From the NCBI RefSeq assembly GCF_036924715.1, contig NZ_JAZHSB010000001.1:3649001-3713000 (forward strand): a stretch of DNA of 64,000 nt. The letters run 5' to 3'. The notes under the pieces were generated by a model. That model made no database searches, had not been told where the DNA came from, and was given only the letters and a program-made list of their open reading frames with translations. The translations under genes and the position numbers were made by a program. Source of the stretch: Bradyrhizobium sp. AZCC 1721. GTDB taxonomy: Bacteria; Pseudomonadota; Alphaproteobacteria; Rhizobiales; Xanthobacteraceae. Of the stretch, positions 56,134 to 64,000 are shown piece by piece. The stretch's first letter is position 1. Each line of letters starts with the position of its first letter.

Positions 56134-56258
56134 GGATTGCTAAGCCCATCCGCCGGCCAATGCTTGTTCACCCGCGATCATTGCGCGCCCAACCGGGAGG
56201 CGCGCACTCATTAACGCTATGAGTACGCGCCCTGGTTCGGCCCTAACCCAACAAGCGA

Positions 56259-57191
56259 TCAGTAGTCCCAGATGGCCGGTACCCAACGAAAGGCGTCGCC
56301 GTCGACCGCCACATGGCCGATGGATGGGAACGGCAGGTGAGTGGCCACCAGGAGGCCGCCGGTCGCCGCCAGCTCCCGCAAAAGACTGATACGAACGCGT
56401 GCCGACTCCTCGGGGTCATGTTCGAAGCCGTTGTACCACTCGGGGTGTTCGAACCCGACCGCGAACACGAGGTCGCCGGCGAACGTCAGCCGGTCGCCGC
56501 CGGACGCCAGGCGGACCACGCTGTGCCCGGGGGTGTGGCCGCCGGTGCGATGGACGACCACCCCCGGCGCCACCTCGTACTCCTCCTCAAACGGCCGCAA
56601 CTGGCTGCGGTACTCTTTCACGAACCGCTTGGCGGCCGATCGAAGCGCGTCCGGGAATCCCGGCGGCATGGAGACGTGGGAGAAATCGGGCGCTTCCCAG
56701 AACTTGACCTCGGCGGCCGCCACGTGGATCCGCAGGTCCGGACGCAGCCGTTCCTTGACCCCGTCGACGAGCAGCCCGCCAATGTGGTCCATGTGCATGT
56801 GGGTGAGCACCACGTCGGTCACGGACGCAAGATCGATGCCGGCGGCCTCCAGTCGCTTGATCAACTGCCCGGCCCGCGGCAAGTGCAAGTCCGGGTCGAA
56901 CCCTAGACCAGCGTCGACGAGTATGGTCCGGCCGCCGCTACGCACCACGACCACGTTCAGCGCCCAATCGAACGCGTCCGGCGGCAGGAACATCTCGTCC
57001 AGCCAAGCCGCCCGGACGGCCGGGTCGACGTTGTGGGCCAACATTGCGGTTGGGAGCGGTAGCACGCCATCGCTGACCACCAGCACATCAATCTCGCCGA
57101 CCTTCAGCGCGTAGCGCGACGGAACCAACTCTTCAGGCCCCGGCCTACTGGGTTGTGAGGTGTTGTCTAAGCTCATGTCTGTTAGGCTCAT
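56259..57191 (-). CDS. Metallo-beta-lactamase-fold hydrolase
   Basis: 310 aa. Zinc ligands lie in VLTHMHMDHIGGLLVDG (about residue 130), HRTGGHTPGHSVVRL, TFAGDLVFAVG and the late His in LLVATHLPFPSIGH. The ATG at 57191 has a perfectly placed GGAG; the in-frame ATG at 57209 has none. The length and the N-terminal cap (VLPLPTAMLAHNVDPA) resemble lactonase or other MBL enzymes of unknown substrate in rhizobia. It is convergent with ntrC and the first gene of the insert between ntrC and ntrY. Confidence 0.88.
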   Translation of the reverse strand: MSLTDMSLDNTSQPSRPGPEELVPSRYALKVGEIDVLVVSDGVLPLPTAMLAHNVDPAVRAAWLDEMFLPPDAFDWALNVVVVRSGGRTILVDAGLGFDPDLHLPRAGQLIKRLEAAGIDLASVTDVVLTHMHMDHIGGLLVDGVKERLRPDLRIHVAAAEVKFWEAPDFSHVSMPPGFPDALRSAAKRFVKEYRSQLRPFEEEYEVAPGVVVHRTGGHTPGHSVVRLASGGDRLTFAGDLVFAVGFEHPEWYNGFEHDPEESARVRISLLRELAATGGLLVATHLPFPSIGHVAVDGDAFRWVPAIWDY

Positions 57192-57287
57192 GTTTGTCTC
57201 CTGCTTCATGGTAAGGGCTGCTGGCTGGTCTCGGTTGAGCAGGCTGCGCAGCCAGCAGCGAGCGCAAGCCCGTTTCGCGTGAAGGGT

Positions 57288-58505
57288 CTAGAGGAAGCCA
57301 GTCACATCGGTCACACGCTCCGGATCGGCCGATGCCAACGCCGCCGCGCGCTCGGCCTGCGGCGGATAGATCCAGACGGTGTTGATCTCCTGCTTGGTCT
57401 TCTTGGCGACGTCGCCGACCATCTTGACGTTGCGTTCCCAGCCGCTCGTGAAAAGTGCGCCGGCCTCTCCGAGGTCGAGACAAGTGACATAGCCCTTCTG
57501 GTGATATGGCTTGGTCGGGACTCCCAGGAGCTCCGCGGCGGCATTATTGCCGGCAAAGGCACCCATCCGCGTGGCGTGCTGGCACGACATCAGCGCGTAG
57601 TTGCCGACATCGTCACACGCCGCGCGAGCGGCGTCGCCGGTGGCAAAGACGCCATCCACCGACGGCACGCGCAAATCCCGGTCGACAAGCAGCCGGCCGA
57701 AATTGTCGCGCTCGGCGGGGATCTGCGCGGTCAACGGTGCGGCGCGAATGCCGGCGGCCCAGATCACGGTCTCGGCTTCAATGCGCTCGCCACCGGAAAG
57801 CGTGACGCCGGATTTGTCGAGCGACGCGACGCCGGCACCGAGCCGCGTCTCAACGCCAAGCTTGCGCAGGGCGTCCTCAATGACGGGGCGGGGACCCGCG
57901 CCCATATCGGGAGCGATCGCGCTGTTCCGGTCGACGATGATGACGCGCGGGTTGGCATCCTTGCCAAGGATCGCACGGAGCCGCGCCGGTATCTCGGTTG
58001 CCGCTTCGATGCCGGTGAAACCACCGCCGGCGACGACGACCGTGTCGCGCCCGTTCATTGCCGGACGATTGGGCAGGCTATGCAGATGCCGGTCGAGGGC
58101 AATCGCGTCGTCGAGTTGGTCGACGCTGAAGCCGTGTTCGGCAAGACCGGGAATGTTCGGGCGGAACAGGCGGCTGCCCGTAGCCACGACCAGGCGATCG
58201 TAGGAGAGAGACTTTCGGGTGCCTTTGGCGGTAGCGACTTGCACCATGCGAGCCTTGGTGTCGATCGTTTCGGCGCTGCCTTGCACGTAGACAACGTCGA
58301 TTGCCTTGAGGACATCAAGCAGAGGCGCCGTCAGGGTCTCCGGCTTCGATTCGTAGAGCCGGGGACGGACCACCAGCGTCGGCTCGGGTGCGATCAGTGC
58401 GATCTCGAGCTCCTCGGGCGAAACGCCCTGGATGTCGCGCAGGCGGGCTGCGGAAAGTGCGGCGTACATGCCGGCGAAGCCGGCTCCTATGATAACAAGT
58501 CGCAT
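57288..58505 (-). CDS. NDH-2-like NAD(P)H:quinone oxidoreductase
   Basis: 405 aa two-dinucleotide-fold flavoprotein. The FAD loop is VIIGAGFAGMYAALSAARL (residues 4-22), the NAD loop VVVAGGGFTGIEAATEIPAR (around 157-176), and the second FAD contact VDGVFATGDAARAACDDVGN. These are the features of type II NADH dehydrogenases, but the C-terminal membrane-anchor helices are short (VWIYPPQAERAAAL), so it may be soluble. AGGAGC precedes the ATG. It shares direction with the MBL hydrolase. Confidence 0.9.
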   Translation of the reverse strand: MRLVIIGAGFAGMYAALSAARLRDIQGVSPEELEIALIAPEPTLVVRPRLYESKPETLTAPLLDVLKAIDVVYVQGSAETIDTKARMVQVATAKGTRKSLSYDRLVVATGSRLFRPNIPGLAEHGFSVDQLDDAIALDRHLHSLPNRPAMNGRDTVVVAGGGFTGIEAATEIPARLRAILGKDANPRVIIVDRNSAIAPDMGAGPRPVIEDALRKLGVETRLGAGVASLDKSGVTLSGGERIEAETVIWAAGIRAAPLTAQIPAERDNFGRLLVDRDLRVPSVDGVFATGDAARAACDDVGNYALMSCQHATRMGAFAGNNAAAELLGVPTKPYHQKGYVTCLDLGEAGALFTSGWERNVKMVGDVAKKTKQEINTVWIYPPQAERAAALASADPERVTDVTGFL

Positions 58506-58623
58506 GGTTTGCTCCTGTGGTTAGATTCTCTCGGACGTGCGCGCGTCATCGCCGCCGCCCTGCATTGGCGGCAAACCTCTTCCGATCGATGACGCAAAGA
58601 TGATGTGAAACGAGTCCCGGCTG

Positions 58624-58935
58624 TTACGGTGCGGAGCAGTCCAGCATTAGCGGCATTGGCATGGGACGTTCACATGCCGTTCGGCAGCCCCCGGATCCCG
58701 GGAGCGAGCCGCGTTGAAAGGCCATCAACGGAGCGGGCTTCGCGGGCCAGTCCTTGTAAAAGATGATGGAACTGACGGGGCTGGCGGTTTGGACGGCATG
58801 TGCCGGAACTTCCGTTTCTTCGCCCGCTGCCGAGGTGAAGCGAACACTCAACGAAAGTCCGTACATGAGTGCGGTCGCGACGACTCTCCGCCGCGGTGCG
58901 ATTGCAAACGGGTTAGCGACGTTCATCCAGGCCAT
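58624..58935 (-). CDS. Hypothetical protein (103 aa), possibly secreted
   Basis: A GGAG seven bases before the ATG at 58935. The N-terminus MAWMNVANPFAIAPRRRVVA then TALMYGLSLSVRFTSAAGEE resembles a signal peptide, with a basic part before a hydrophobic core. The remainder has HAVQTASPVSSIIFYKDWPA and a Pro/Met-rich end. No family is recognised. It lies between the flavoprotein and an AraC gene, all on the same strand. Confidence 0.52.
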   Translation of the reverse strand: MAWMNVANPFAIAPRRRVVATALMYGLSLSVRFTSAAGEETEVPAHAVQTASPVSSIIFYKDWPAKPAPLMAFQRGSLPGSGGCRTACERPMPMPLMLDCSAP

Positions 58936-59035
58936 CGTTTATCTCCATCCGTTGTTGGCGTTGTGCCACGCTGATCTAGCGAATTGGATTTGCGACTGCC
59001 CCAGAGCGATTGCCGTACCTGTAGAGCGATTGCGG

Positions 59036-59983
59036 TTACCGAATGCGTCGCCGCCAATCGCTCGGGGTTTCGCCCGTCAGCTTTCTGAACGCGGCGGCAA
59101 AAGCGGTCTGCGACGAGTAGCCAAGCGCGGCTGCGATCGACACGATCGAATCGTTAGTGTCGCGCAGCATGTTCATGGCCTGCTCGAGTTGGTACTGCCG
59201 TAGCCAGGCATGCGGCGAAAGCCCGGTACTTTCCTTGAAGGCACGGCAGAAATGGAAGCGCGACAGGCCGGCATCGGAAGCCAGCGCCGCGAGCGAGACG
59301 TCCGCATCGGCATCCGAACGCAAGCGCTCGATGGCGCGGCCGAGCACCTTCGGCGACAACCCGCCCATGACCGGCTGGATCGTGGTTGGCGAGCCGGTGT
59401 GCGCAGCCAGCAGACGCGTGGCCAGGAGGTCCGTCAGTTGCTGCCTGAAGAGCGTATCCAGCGCCTCATTGCCCTCCAGGACATCCGAGGCGCTCAGGAG
59501 CAATCGGGACGTAATGGGGTCGGGATGCGCCGTTCGCTCCAAGAGATTGGTCGATGTGGCAATGTCGGCTTCGTCGGCAACCCGCTTGAGCGTTGTGTGA
59601 GGAAGATAGAGCTGTACGACATCAACAGGTTTCGGAATATCCCATCGGGAGCTCGATCCTTCCGGAATGATTATCACAACCCCGGGACGAAACGTTCCGA
59701 TCGCAACCGATCTTCCTGATCGCCGCTCCATGCGCTGCACTGAGCCGTTGTAAGCCATGATGACGTGATGGGTCATGGGTTCGACAACGTCGTGCAATGG
59801 GTCGTGCTTCCAGTGGGCGATCCCGGCCCCGGAAGTGTCCAAAGCCATGCGGAGTGGTTTGGTGTGAAGCACGCGTGCCATCTCCGCATCGGCAGTACGG
59901 GAGTCGGCGATCTGCGAAGGATCCGCGTCTGACGCGGTGTGGGAATTCACTTGCGAAGAATTGCGCAGGATTGGCTTGCTCAT
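59036..59983 (-). CDS. AraC-family regulator
   Basis: 315 aa. A cupin-like N-terminal half (IGTFRPGVVIIIPEGSSSRW) precedes two C-terminal HTH motifs: SLAALASDAGLSRFHFCRAF and VSIAAALGYSSQTAFAAAFR, then the end TGETPSDWRRR. It is probably the regulator of the following 103-aa and flavoprotein genes (same strand). A second AraC gene is divergent on the other side of a 475-base gap. The inducer is unknown. Confidence 0.9.
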   Translation of the reverse strand: MSKPILRNSSQVNSHTASDADPSQIADSRTADAEMARVLHTKPLRMALDTSGAGIAHWKHDPLHDVVEPMTHHVIMAYNGSVQRMERRSGRSVAIGTFRPGVVIIIPEGSSSRWDIPKPVDVVQLYLPHTTLKRVADEADIATSTNLLERTAHPDPITSRLLLSASDVLEGNEALDTLFRQQLTDLLATRLLAAHTGSPTTIQPVMGGLSPKVLGRAIERLRSDADADVSLAALASDAGLSRFHFCRAFKESTGLSPHAWLRQYQLEQAMNMLRDTNDSIVSIAAALGYSSQTAFAAAFRKLTGETPSDWRRRIR

Positions 59984-60458
59984 GGCAGTTGCTCGCTTGA
60001 AGGGGGCCTTTCGCTCGCGCCGGCGGGCCTGACTTGCGGTGCTGACGCGAAGCTATTGCTTCCTGTCTGCCCGTATTGATGCGCCAAGCGTCGAGAGCTT
60101 TCGGTGCGTGTTCTAGGCGCGTAGAACTACCGGGTCTTTCCCAAAGCGGCGGTGCTTTGCCTGATCTTGCTGCAAGCGGCCATCAAGCGTTTGTGACCGA
60201 AGTCGCTCAACAGTTGAGCGGGGTCGGCCTCTGCCGTCGAATGAGGCAAGGGCCGCTACCATTGCGTGTGCTTGCGTTGAAAACGGACAACAGCGCTGCC
60301 ATTCCAAAAGCAAGCTGCTGCGCTTGTGTCACAAAACTGATGAGATAGGGCCTCGGCCAAACATGGTAGACGGCCGCGCTCCGAAAGCAGATAATATGCA
60401 TTCATTTCGCTGACGGCGCGATGCCAGTCCTTCCAACTTCAAAAGCAGGATAATGCAT
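59984..60458. other. Intergenic region between two divergent AraC genes
   Basis: About 475 bases with no gene I can support. It holds the promoters for both regulators and probably operators. I found no clear inverted repeat. Confidence 0.55.
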
Positions 60459-61391
60459 ATGGCACAGGCGGGCGCCTTCGGCGCGAGGCTCGGGCGATTC
60501 CTGCACTTGAAAGATGCGCCGCCGTCGCTGGTCACGCGTTCACTGCGCGGCGTTGAACTTGCGGTCACCGAAACGCGCGATGATAACCCGGTACCCGGCC
60601 TTTCCGGCTCGCTGACACCGGAGGACGCCTTTCTCGTCAGCCTGAAGCTTCACGATTATCCGGACTGCGAGCTTTGGGAGCGCGGCAAGTGCATCATGAA
60701 GAGGGATGTCCAGGCCGGTGGGACCTATCTGTACGATCTCAAGTGCGATCCGCGCTATGTGATCGACAAGCCGTTTCATTCCCTGTTTTTCCATCTTCCG
60801 CGCTCGGCGCTCGACGGCATCGCTGAACAGTCCGGCGCGCCGCGCATTGGCGATCTTGCCTGTGAGCTCGGCGTCGGCCACGACGACACGGTCGTCCGTC
60901 ATATCGGCGCCTCGTTCCTGGAAGGATTGCGGCGGCCATCCGAGGCCAACCAGCTTTTCATCGATCACATGATGCTCGCGCTCACCGCGCACGTTGCCCA
61001 GACCTATGGCGGACTGCGGCGCGATACCGAGCTGGCCCGCGGCGGCCTTGCGCCGTGGCAGGTCAAGCGCGCCTGTGAAAGACTGGAGGCCGACCTCGGC
61101 GGGACACTTTCGTTGAAGCAGATCGCGGCAGAATTCGATCTCTCGGTCAGCCACTTCTCGCGCGCCTTTCGCATCTCCACCGGCCTGCCGCCACACCAGT
61201 GGCTGCTTCGCCAGCGTGTGAAGGCGGCCAGGCAGCTTATGACCGTTCGCGACCTGCCTCTGTCGGAAATTGCGGTGTCGGCGGGGTTCGCCAATCAGAG
61301 CCACTTTACGCGGGTGTTTACCTCCGTGATCGGCGTCAGCCCTGGAGTGTGGCGTCGCGAAATGCTGGGCGCACCGGAAAGCGAAACGTGA
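60459..61391 (+). CDS. AraC-family regulator, second in the insert
   Basis: 310 aa from the ATG at 60459 (AGGA eight bases upstream; an ATG at 60453 is too close). HTH motifs SLKQIAAEFDLSVSHFSRAF and SEIAVSAGFANQSHFTRVFT, end GVSPGVWRRE. It shares the linker ARGGLAPWQVKRACERLEAD with the paoABC regulator at 39.6 kb (RGGLAPWQ), which indicates the same subtype. It is convergent with the catalase-like gene, separated by 28 bases. Confidence 0.9.
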   Translation: MAQAGAFGARLGRFLHLKDAPPSLVTRSLRGVELAVTETRDDNPVPGLSGSLTPEDAFLVSLKLHDYPDCELWERGKCIMKRDVQAGGTYLYDLKCDPRYVIDKPFHSLFFHLPRSALDGIAEQSGAPRIGDLACELGVGHDDTVVRHIGASFLEGLRRPSEANQLFIDHMMLALTAHVAQTYGGLRRDTELARGGLAPWQVKRACERLEADLGGTLSLKQIAAEFDLSVSHFSRAFRISTGLPPHQWLLRQRVKAARQLMTVRDLPLSEIAVSAGFANQSHFTRVFTSVIGVSPGVWRREMLGAPESET

Positions 61392-61419
61392 TCGGAGCCA
61401 CGGGAGCGGCCTCGTCCGC

Positions 61420-62517
61420 TCAGCGACGCCTTGTCTGCGAGATAGTGTAGGCGGCGCGGCGGGCCGCAAACATCTCGTCCAGCGGATGACCGATGCCTTC
61501 GGCCAGAGTTGCCGGATTGAAGACGGGCTCGTCGCACGCATCATTTGCTTCAACACCGGTGATCACGATCGTTCCCAGCCGCACCGCTTCGCGTCCGTCC
61601 TCATCGGGCCATCGGACGGTCACGTCCATGACGGGGTCACCGGGACGATCCAGCAGCGCCACTACGCTGAACCTGATATCGCGAGCCGCGATCCGGGTTT
61701 CGAGGTCGTCGTGCAGCAGCCCGGCAGGCTTAACCCTGACCTTGGGCCCGGTCGCCTGTTCGCCAACCGGCGCGACCTTGAACTTGATGAACCTGGTTTC
61801 GCCCTTTGAATTCGTCGCGGGAAAAGCGTGCACTCCCCAATAGGTTGTGCAGGCAAAGCTTGCGGGTGGCGGATGCGCGGCCATGTAGCGTGCCTGATGC
61901 AGCGTCTCGGGATTGGCAACTGAGAATGCCTCGACCTTTTCCATGTCCGGCCTGCCGTCGGGTCCTGGAATGCGCGCTCGGAGGAAAGCCAACATCTGGT
62001 CAAGCGTCCTCGCGAAATGAACCGGGGCGCTCTGTGTGAATATTTCCGAGCGCTGGCCATCGCTGCCAAGCCGGAAGCTGAAACCGCGCAGCAACGTGTC
62101 GTTGGTGTCGAGGCCTCCTTCCACCGAGAAGCGCGCCAGCACGCGCGATGGCTTGGTGAAGCTACAGGATTTCGTGATCTCCTTGGCCTGATCGGATGGC
62201 GCATAGGTGCCACGAACGCATCGACCCCTGGCAAAGCTAGCACGTGCCTTTGGCGGAAGACTGGCTACCCACTTCATAGCAACGACGATGGATGCGGGGC
62301 TGGCAGGGCCGCGCGGGAACTTGGGCAGGACGGGACCTCGGGTTCGAATGTTGGTGCACGGTTCTGGCCCAGGACGGCTTGGGCGTCTTTCCCGAATCCC
62401 CCATGCCTTGTCCGATTCTGCGACAAACCTTGCCGATGGCATCTTCCCCGATGGGTTGCCGTTACCTTGCGGATAATTGCCTGGTGAGGATGATTCGACG
62501 CTTGGCAATTTTACCAC
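61420..62517 (-). CDS. Catalase-like heme protein with an altered distal site
   Basis: 365 aa as the frame is written (GTG at 62517), of the SrpA-like short catalase/peroxidase family. Typical parts are SCSFTKPSRVLARFSVEGGL, FSFRLGSDGQRSEIFTQSAP, QMLAFLRARIPGPDGRPD, FACTTYWGVHAFPATNSKGE, and the C-terminal proximal tyrosine region ARRAAYTISQTRR. In the distal motif, where relatives have RxxHAKG, this protein reads ARASFARGRCVRGTY: the histidine is replaced by F95 (codon 62233-62235). The first 70 residues look non-protein-like and no signal peptide is seen; the only convincing in-frame ATG is at 62277. It may be a decaying gene or a heme protein without peroxidase activity. Confidence 0.78.
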   Translation of the reverse strand: MVKLPSVESSSPGNYPQGNGNPSGKMPSARFVAESDKAWGIRERRPSRPGPEPCTNIRTRGPVLPKFPRGPASPASIVVAMKWVASLPPKARASFARGRCVRGTYAPSDQAKEITKSCSFTKPSRVLARFSVEGGLDTNDTLLRGFSFRLGSDGQRSEIFTQSAPVHFARTLDQMLAFLRARIPGPDGRPDMEKVEAFSVANPETLHQARYMAAHPPPASFACTTYWGVHAFPATNSKGETRFIKFKVAPVGEQATGPKVRVKPAGLLHDDLETRIAARDIRFSVVALLDRPGDPVMDVTVRWPDEDGREAVRLGTIVITGVEANDACDEPVFNPATLAEGIGHPLDEMFAARRAAYTISQTRRR

Positions 62518-62652
62518 TCGCGCGAAAAGAATGTCAGTAAGCTATTGATAAATCAAACATCTTACTGATGCCGCAATTCGGCAACATTGTGATATGAATG
62601 CATCAGTCCGCAATTGGCGGGCCATAGCCTTTCAGCTCACCGAATTGCCGGA

Positions 62653-64000
62653 ATGACCACCGCAGAGACGAACTCGGCACCATCGTTCGACCCATCGCTT
62701 ACCGAATCCGGAGGGGGGATCCTGCGGAAGTGGGTGGCGCCGTTTGCGGTCGCCGTCGCGCTGCTGTCGGCATTTCTGACCTTCATCGTCCTGGCCGGCC
62801 TGACGCCGATCGAGCCTACTCGCCAGGTTGTCTATTCGTTCCTGCTGATCAATGCAGCGACCACACTTCTGCTGGTCGCAATCATCAGCCGCGAAGTCTG
62901 GCTGGTGATCCAGGCGCGGCGGCGTGGCCGGGCCGCGGCACGGCTGCACGTTCAGATCGTCAGCCTGTTCTCCATCATCGCCGTGCTGCCGGCCGTACTC
63001 GTCGCGATCGTCGCCAACGTGACCATCGACCGCGGCCTCGACCGGCTGTTCTCGGGTCCGACGCGCGAGGTCATAGAGAACTCGCTGACCGTTGCCCGCG
63101 CCTACATGCAGGAGCACGCAAGGCTTATCCGTGGCGACATCCTGGGTATGACGGAAGATATTGCCCGCGCGCGACCGTTGTATGATCAGGACCGGCGGTC
63201 GTTTCAGGAACTGCTGACCGCAAATGCGGCCGCGCGAAACCTGCCAGCCGCGATGCTGGTTGACAAGGATGGCAACATCCTGGTCACGGCGAAGACCGGA
63301 ATCCAGCAGGAATTCACGACACCGCCTCGGGAATTTCTCAGCAACGTCAATGAAGATGAGCCGCCGATCGCGGTCTTTCCCGAAGCCAATTATGTGGCCG
63401 CGGTGATCCGGTTGCGCGCCTTTGACGATACCTTCCTTTACGTGGCACGCCTGCTCGATCCGCGTGTGATCAGCCAGCTCAAGCAGACCGAGGCCAGCGT
63501 CGCCGAATATGCCCAGATCGAAGCCCGTCGGCTCGGGATTCAGGTCGCCTTCGCGCTGATGTTTGCGGTGATTGCGCTGACCATTCTGATGGCGTCGGTG
63601 CTGATCGGGCTGAACTTCGCCAACTGGCTGGTGGCGCCGATCCGAAATCTAATGAGCGCGGCCAACATCGTTTCGACCGGCGATCTGCATGTCCAGGTGC
63701 CGGTCCATAAATCTGAGGGTGATCTCGCCCAACTCGGCGAGACCTTCAACAAGATGACGGCCGAATTGCGCACCCAGCGCGACGAGCTGGTCAGCGCCTC
63801 GGAGCTGATCGACAGCCGACGCCGCTTCATCGAGGCGGTGCTGTCCTCGGCCAGCGCCGGTATCATCGGCGTCGACGCTTCGGGTAGCGTCGGCATCCTG
63901 AATCGCTCGGCCGAGAAACTGATCGGCCACGCGGAATCGGAGACGCTGGACCATCCGCTATCGGACGTCCTGCCCGAGCTCGACGACATGATGAAGACCG
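62653..64000 (+). CDS. ntrY: Nitrogen-regulation sensor kinase NtrY, 5' part
   Basis: Membrane sensor kinase partner of NtrX; about 449 codons are visible and the gene runs past the window end. N-terminal helices (FAVAVALLSAFLTFIVLAGL, VVYSFLLINAATTLLLVAII, VSLFSIIAVLPAVLVAIVAN) are followed by a large periplasmic domain, another helix (IALTILMASVLIGLNFANWL), a HAMP domain (VAPIRNLMSAANIVSTGDLH) and the start of a PAS domain (SSASAGIIGVDASGSVGILN). The kinase core lies outside the window. NtrYX controls nitrogen and redox responses. Normally it is adjacent to ntrC. Confidence 0.95.
   Translation, partial: MTTAETNSAPSFDPSLTESGGGILRKWVAPFAVAVALLSAFLTFIVLAGLTPIEPTRQVVYSFLLINAATTLLLVAIISREVWLVIQARRRGRAAARLHVQIVSLFSIIAVLPAVLVAIVANVTIDRGLDRLFSGPTREVIENSLTVARAYMQEHARLIRGDILGMTEDIARARPLYDQDRRSFQELLTANAAARNLPAAMLVDKDGNILVTAKTGIQQEFTTPPREFLSNVNEDEPPIAVFPEANYVAAVIRLRAFDDTFLYVARLLDPRVISQLKQTEASVAEYAQIEARRLGIQVAFALMFAVIALTILMASVLIGLNFANWLVAPIRNLMSAANIVSTGDLHVQVPVHKSEGDLAQLGETFNKMTAELRTQRDELVSASELIDSRRRFIEAVLSSASAGIIGVDASGSVGILNRSAEKLIGHAESETLDHPLSDVLPELDDMMKT

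Overview
The window looks like chromosomal DNA of an alphaproteobacterium of the Bradyrhizobium group. The evidence is high GC, GC-rich codon use, a general amino-acid ABC transporter of the rhizobial Aap type, a fused ispDF gene beside dusB(nifR3)-ntrB-ntrC and ntrY, PopZ, a lipA-ratA pair, and dispersed palindromic repeats of the kind common in Bradyrhizobium intergenic regions. The genus is my inference from gene order and family resemblance; I could not search a database.

Layout. 0-3 kb: end of an amino-acid ABC importer (aapQ-aapM-aapP). 3-5.4 kb: convergent cysteine synthase and cyclopropane fatty acid synthase. 6.1-16.1 kb: a tripartite RND efflux operon (outer-membrane factor, membrane fusion protein, two RND pumps) followed by a DTW-domain tRNA-modification protein. 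16.2-19 kb: poorly characterised membrane proteins, including one that joins a membrane domain to a Myb/SANT-like DNA-binding domain. 19.0-29.5 kb: an accessory zone between tRNA-Cys and tRNA-Asn. It holds a tetR / NmrA-like / DUF1772 cluster with a truncated NmrA gene, then about 7.5 kb of many small genes, several truncated, frameshifted or duplicated. There is no recognisable transposase or integrase. 29.8-36.6 kb: core genes (PIMT-like protein, tolC, popZ, valS). 36.7-39 kb: a secreted-type glycoside hydrolase with a carbohydrate-binding domain and RTX repeats. 39.6-44.4 kb: an AraC regulator divergent from a Tat-exported molybdenum aldehyde oxidase of the PaoABC type. 44.4-45.4 kb: a repeat-rich gap. 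45.4-56.1 kb: 3-methyladenine glycosylase, lipA, ratA, a beta-hydroxyacid dehydrogenase, a ThDP enzyme, pncC, ispDF, dusB, ntrB, ntrC. 56.2-62.6 kb: an insert of MBL hydrolase, NDH-2-like flavoprotein, a small hypothetical protein, two AraC regulators and a catalase-like protein, lying between ntrC and ntrY. 62.6 kb to the end: the start of ntrY.

How they work together. The ntrBC/ntrY genes and the Aap importer belong to nitrogen sensing and organic nitrogen uptake. The RND operon and TolC serve export. The AraC-Pao block is a self-contained aldehyde-detoxification unit. The ntrC-ntrY insert looks like a redox/stress module with its own regulators.

The points most worth checking are the small-gene zone at 22-29 kb (duplicated two-gene cassette with complementary decay, a 14-bp tandem duplication that shifts a frame, and an A7 slip site inside a double-SANT gene), the membrane-tethered SANT protein, the RTX glycoside hydrolase, and the insertion between ntrC and ntrY with a catalase-like protein lacking the expected distal histidine. 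I did not find a CRISPR array, a phage defence system, rRNA, or an intact mobile element.
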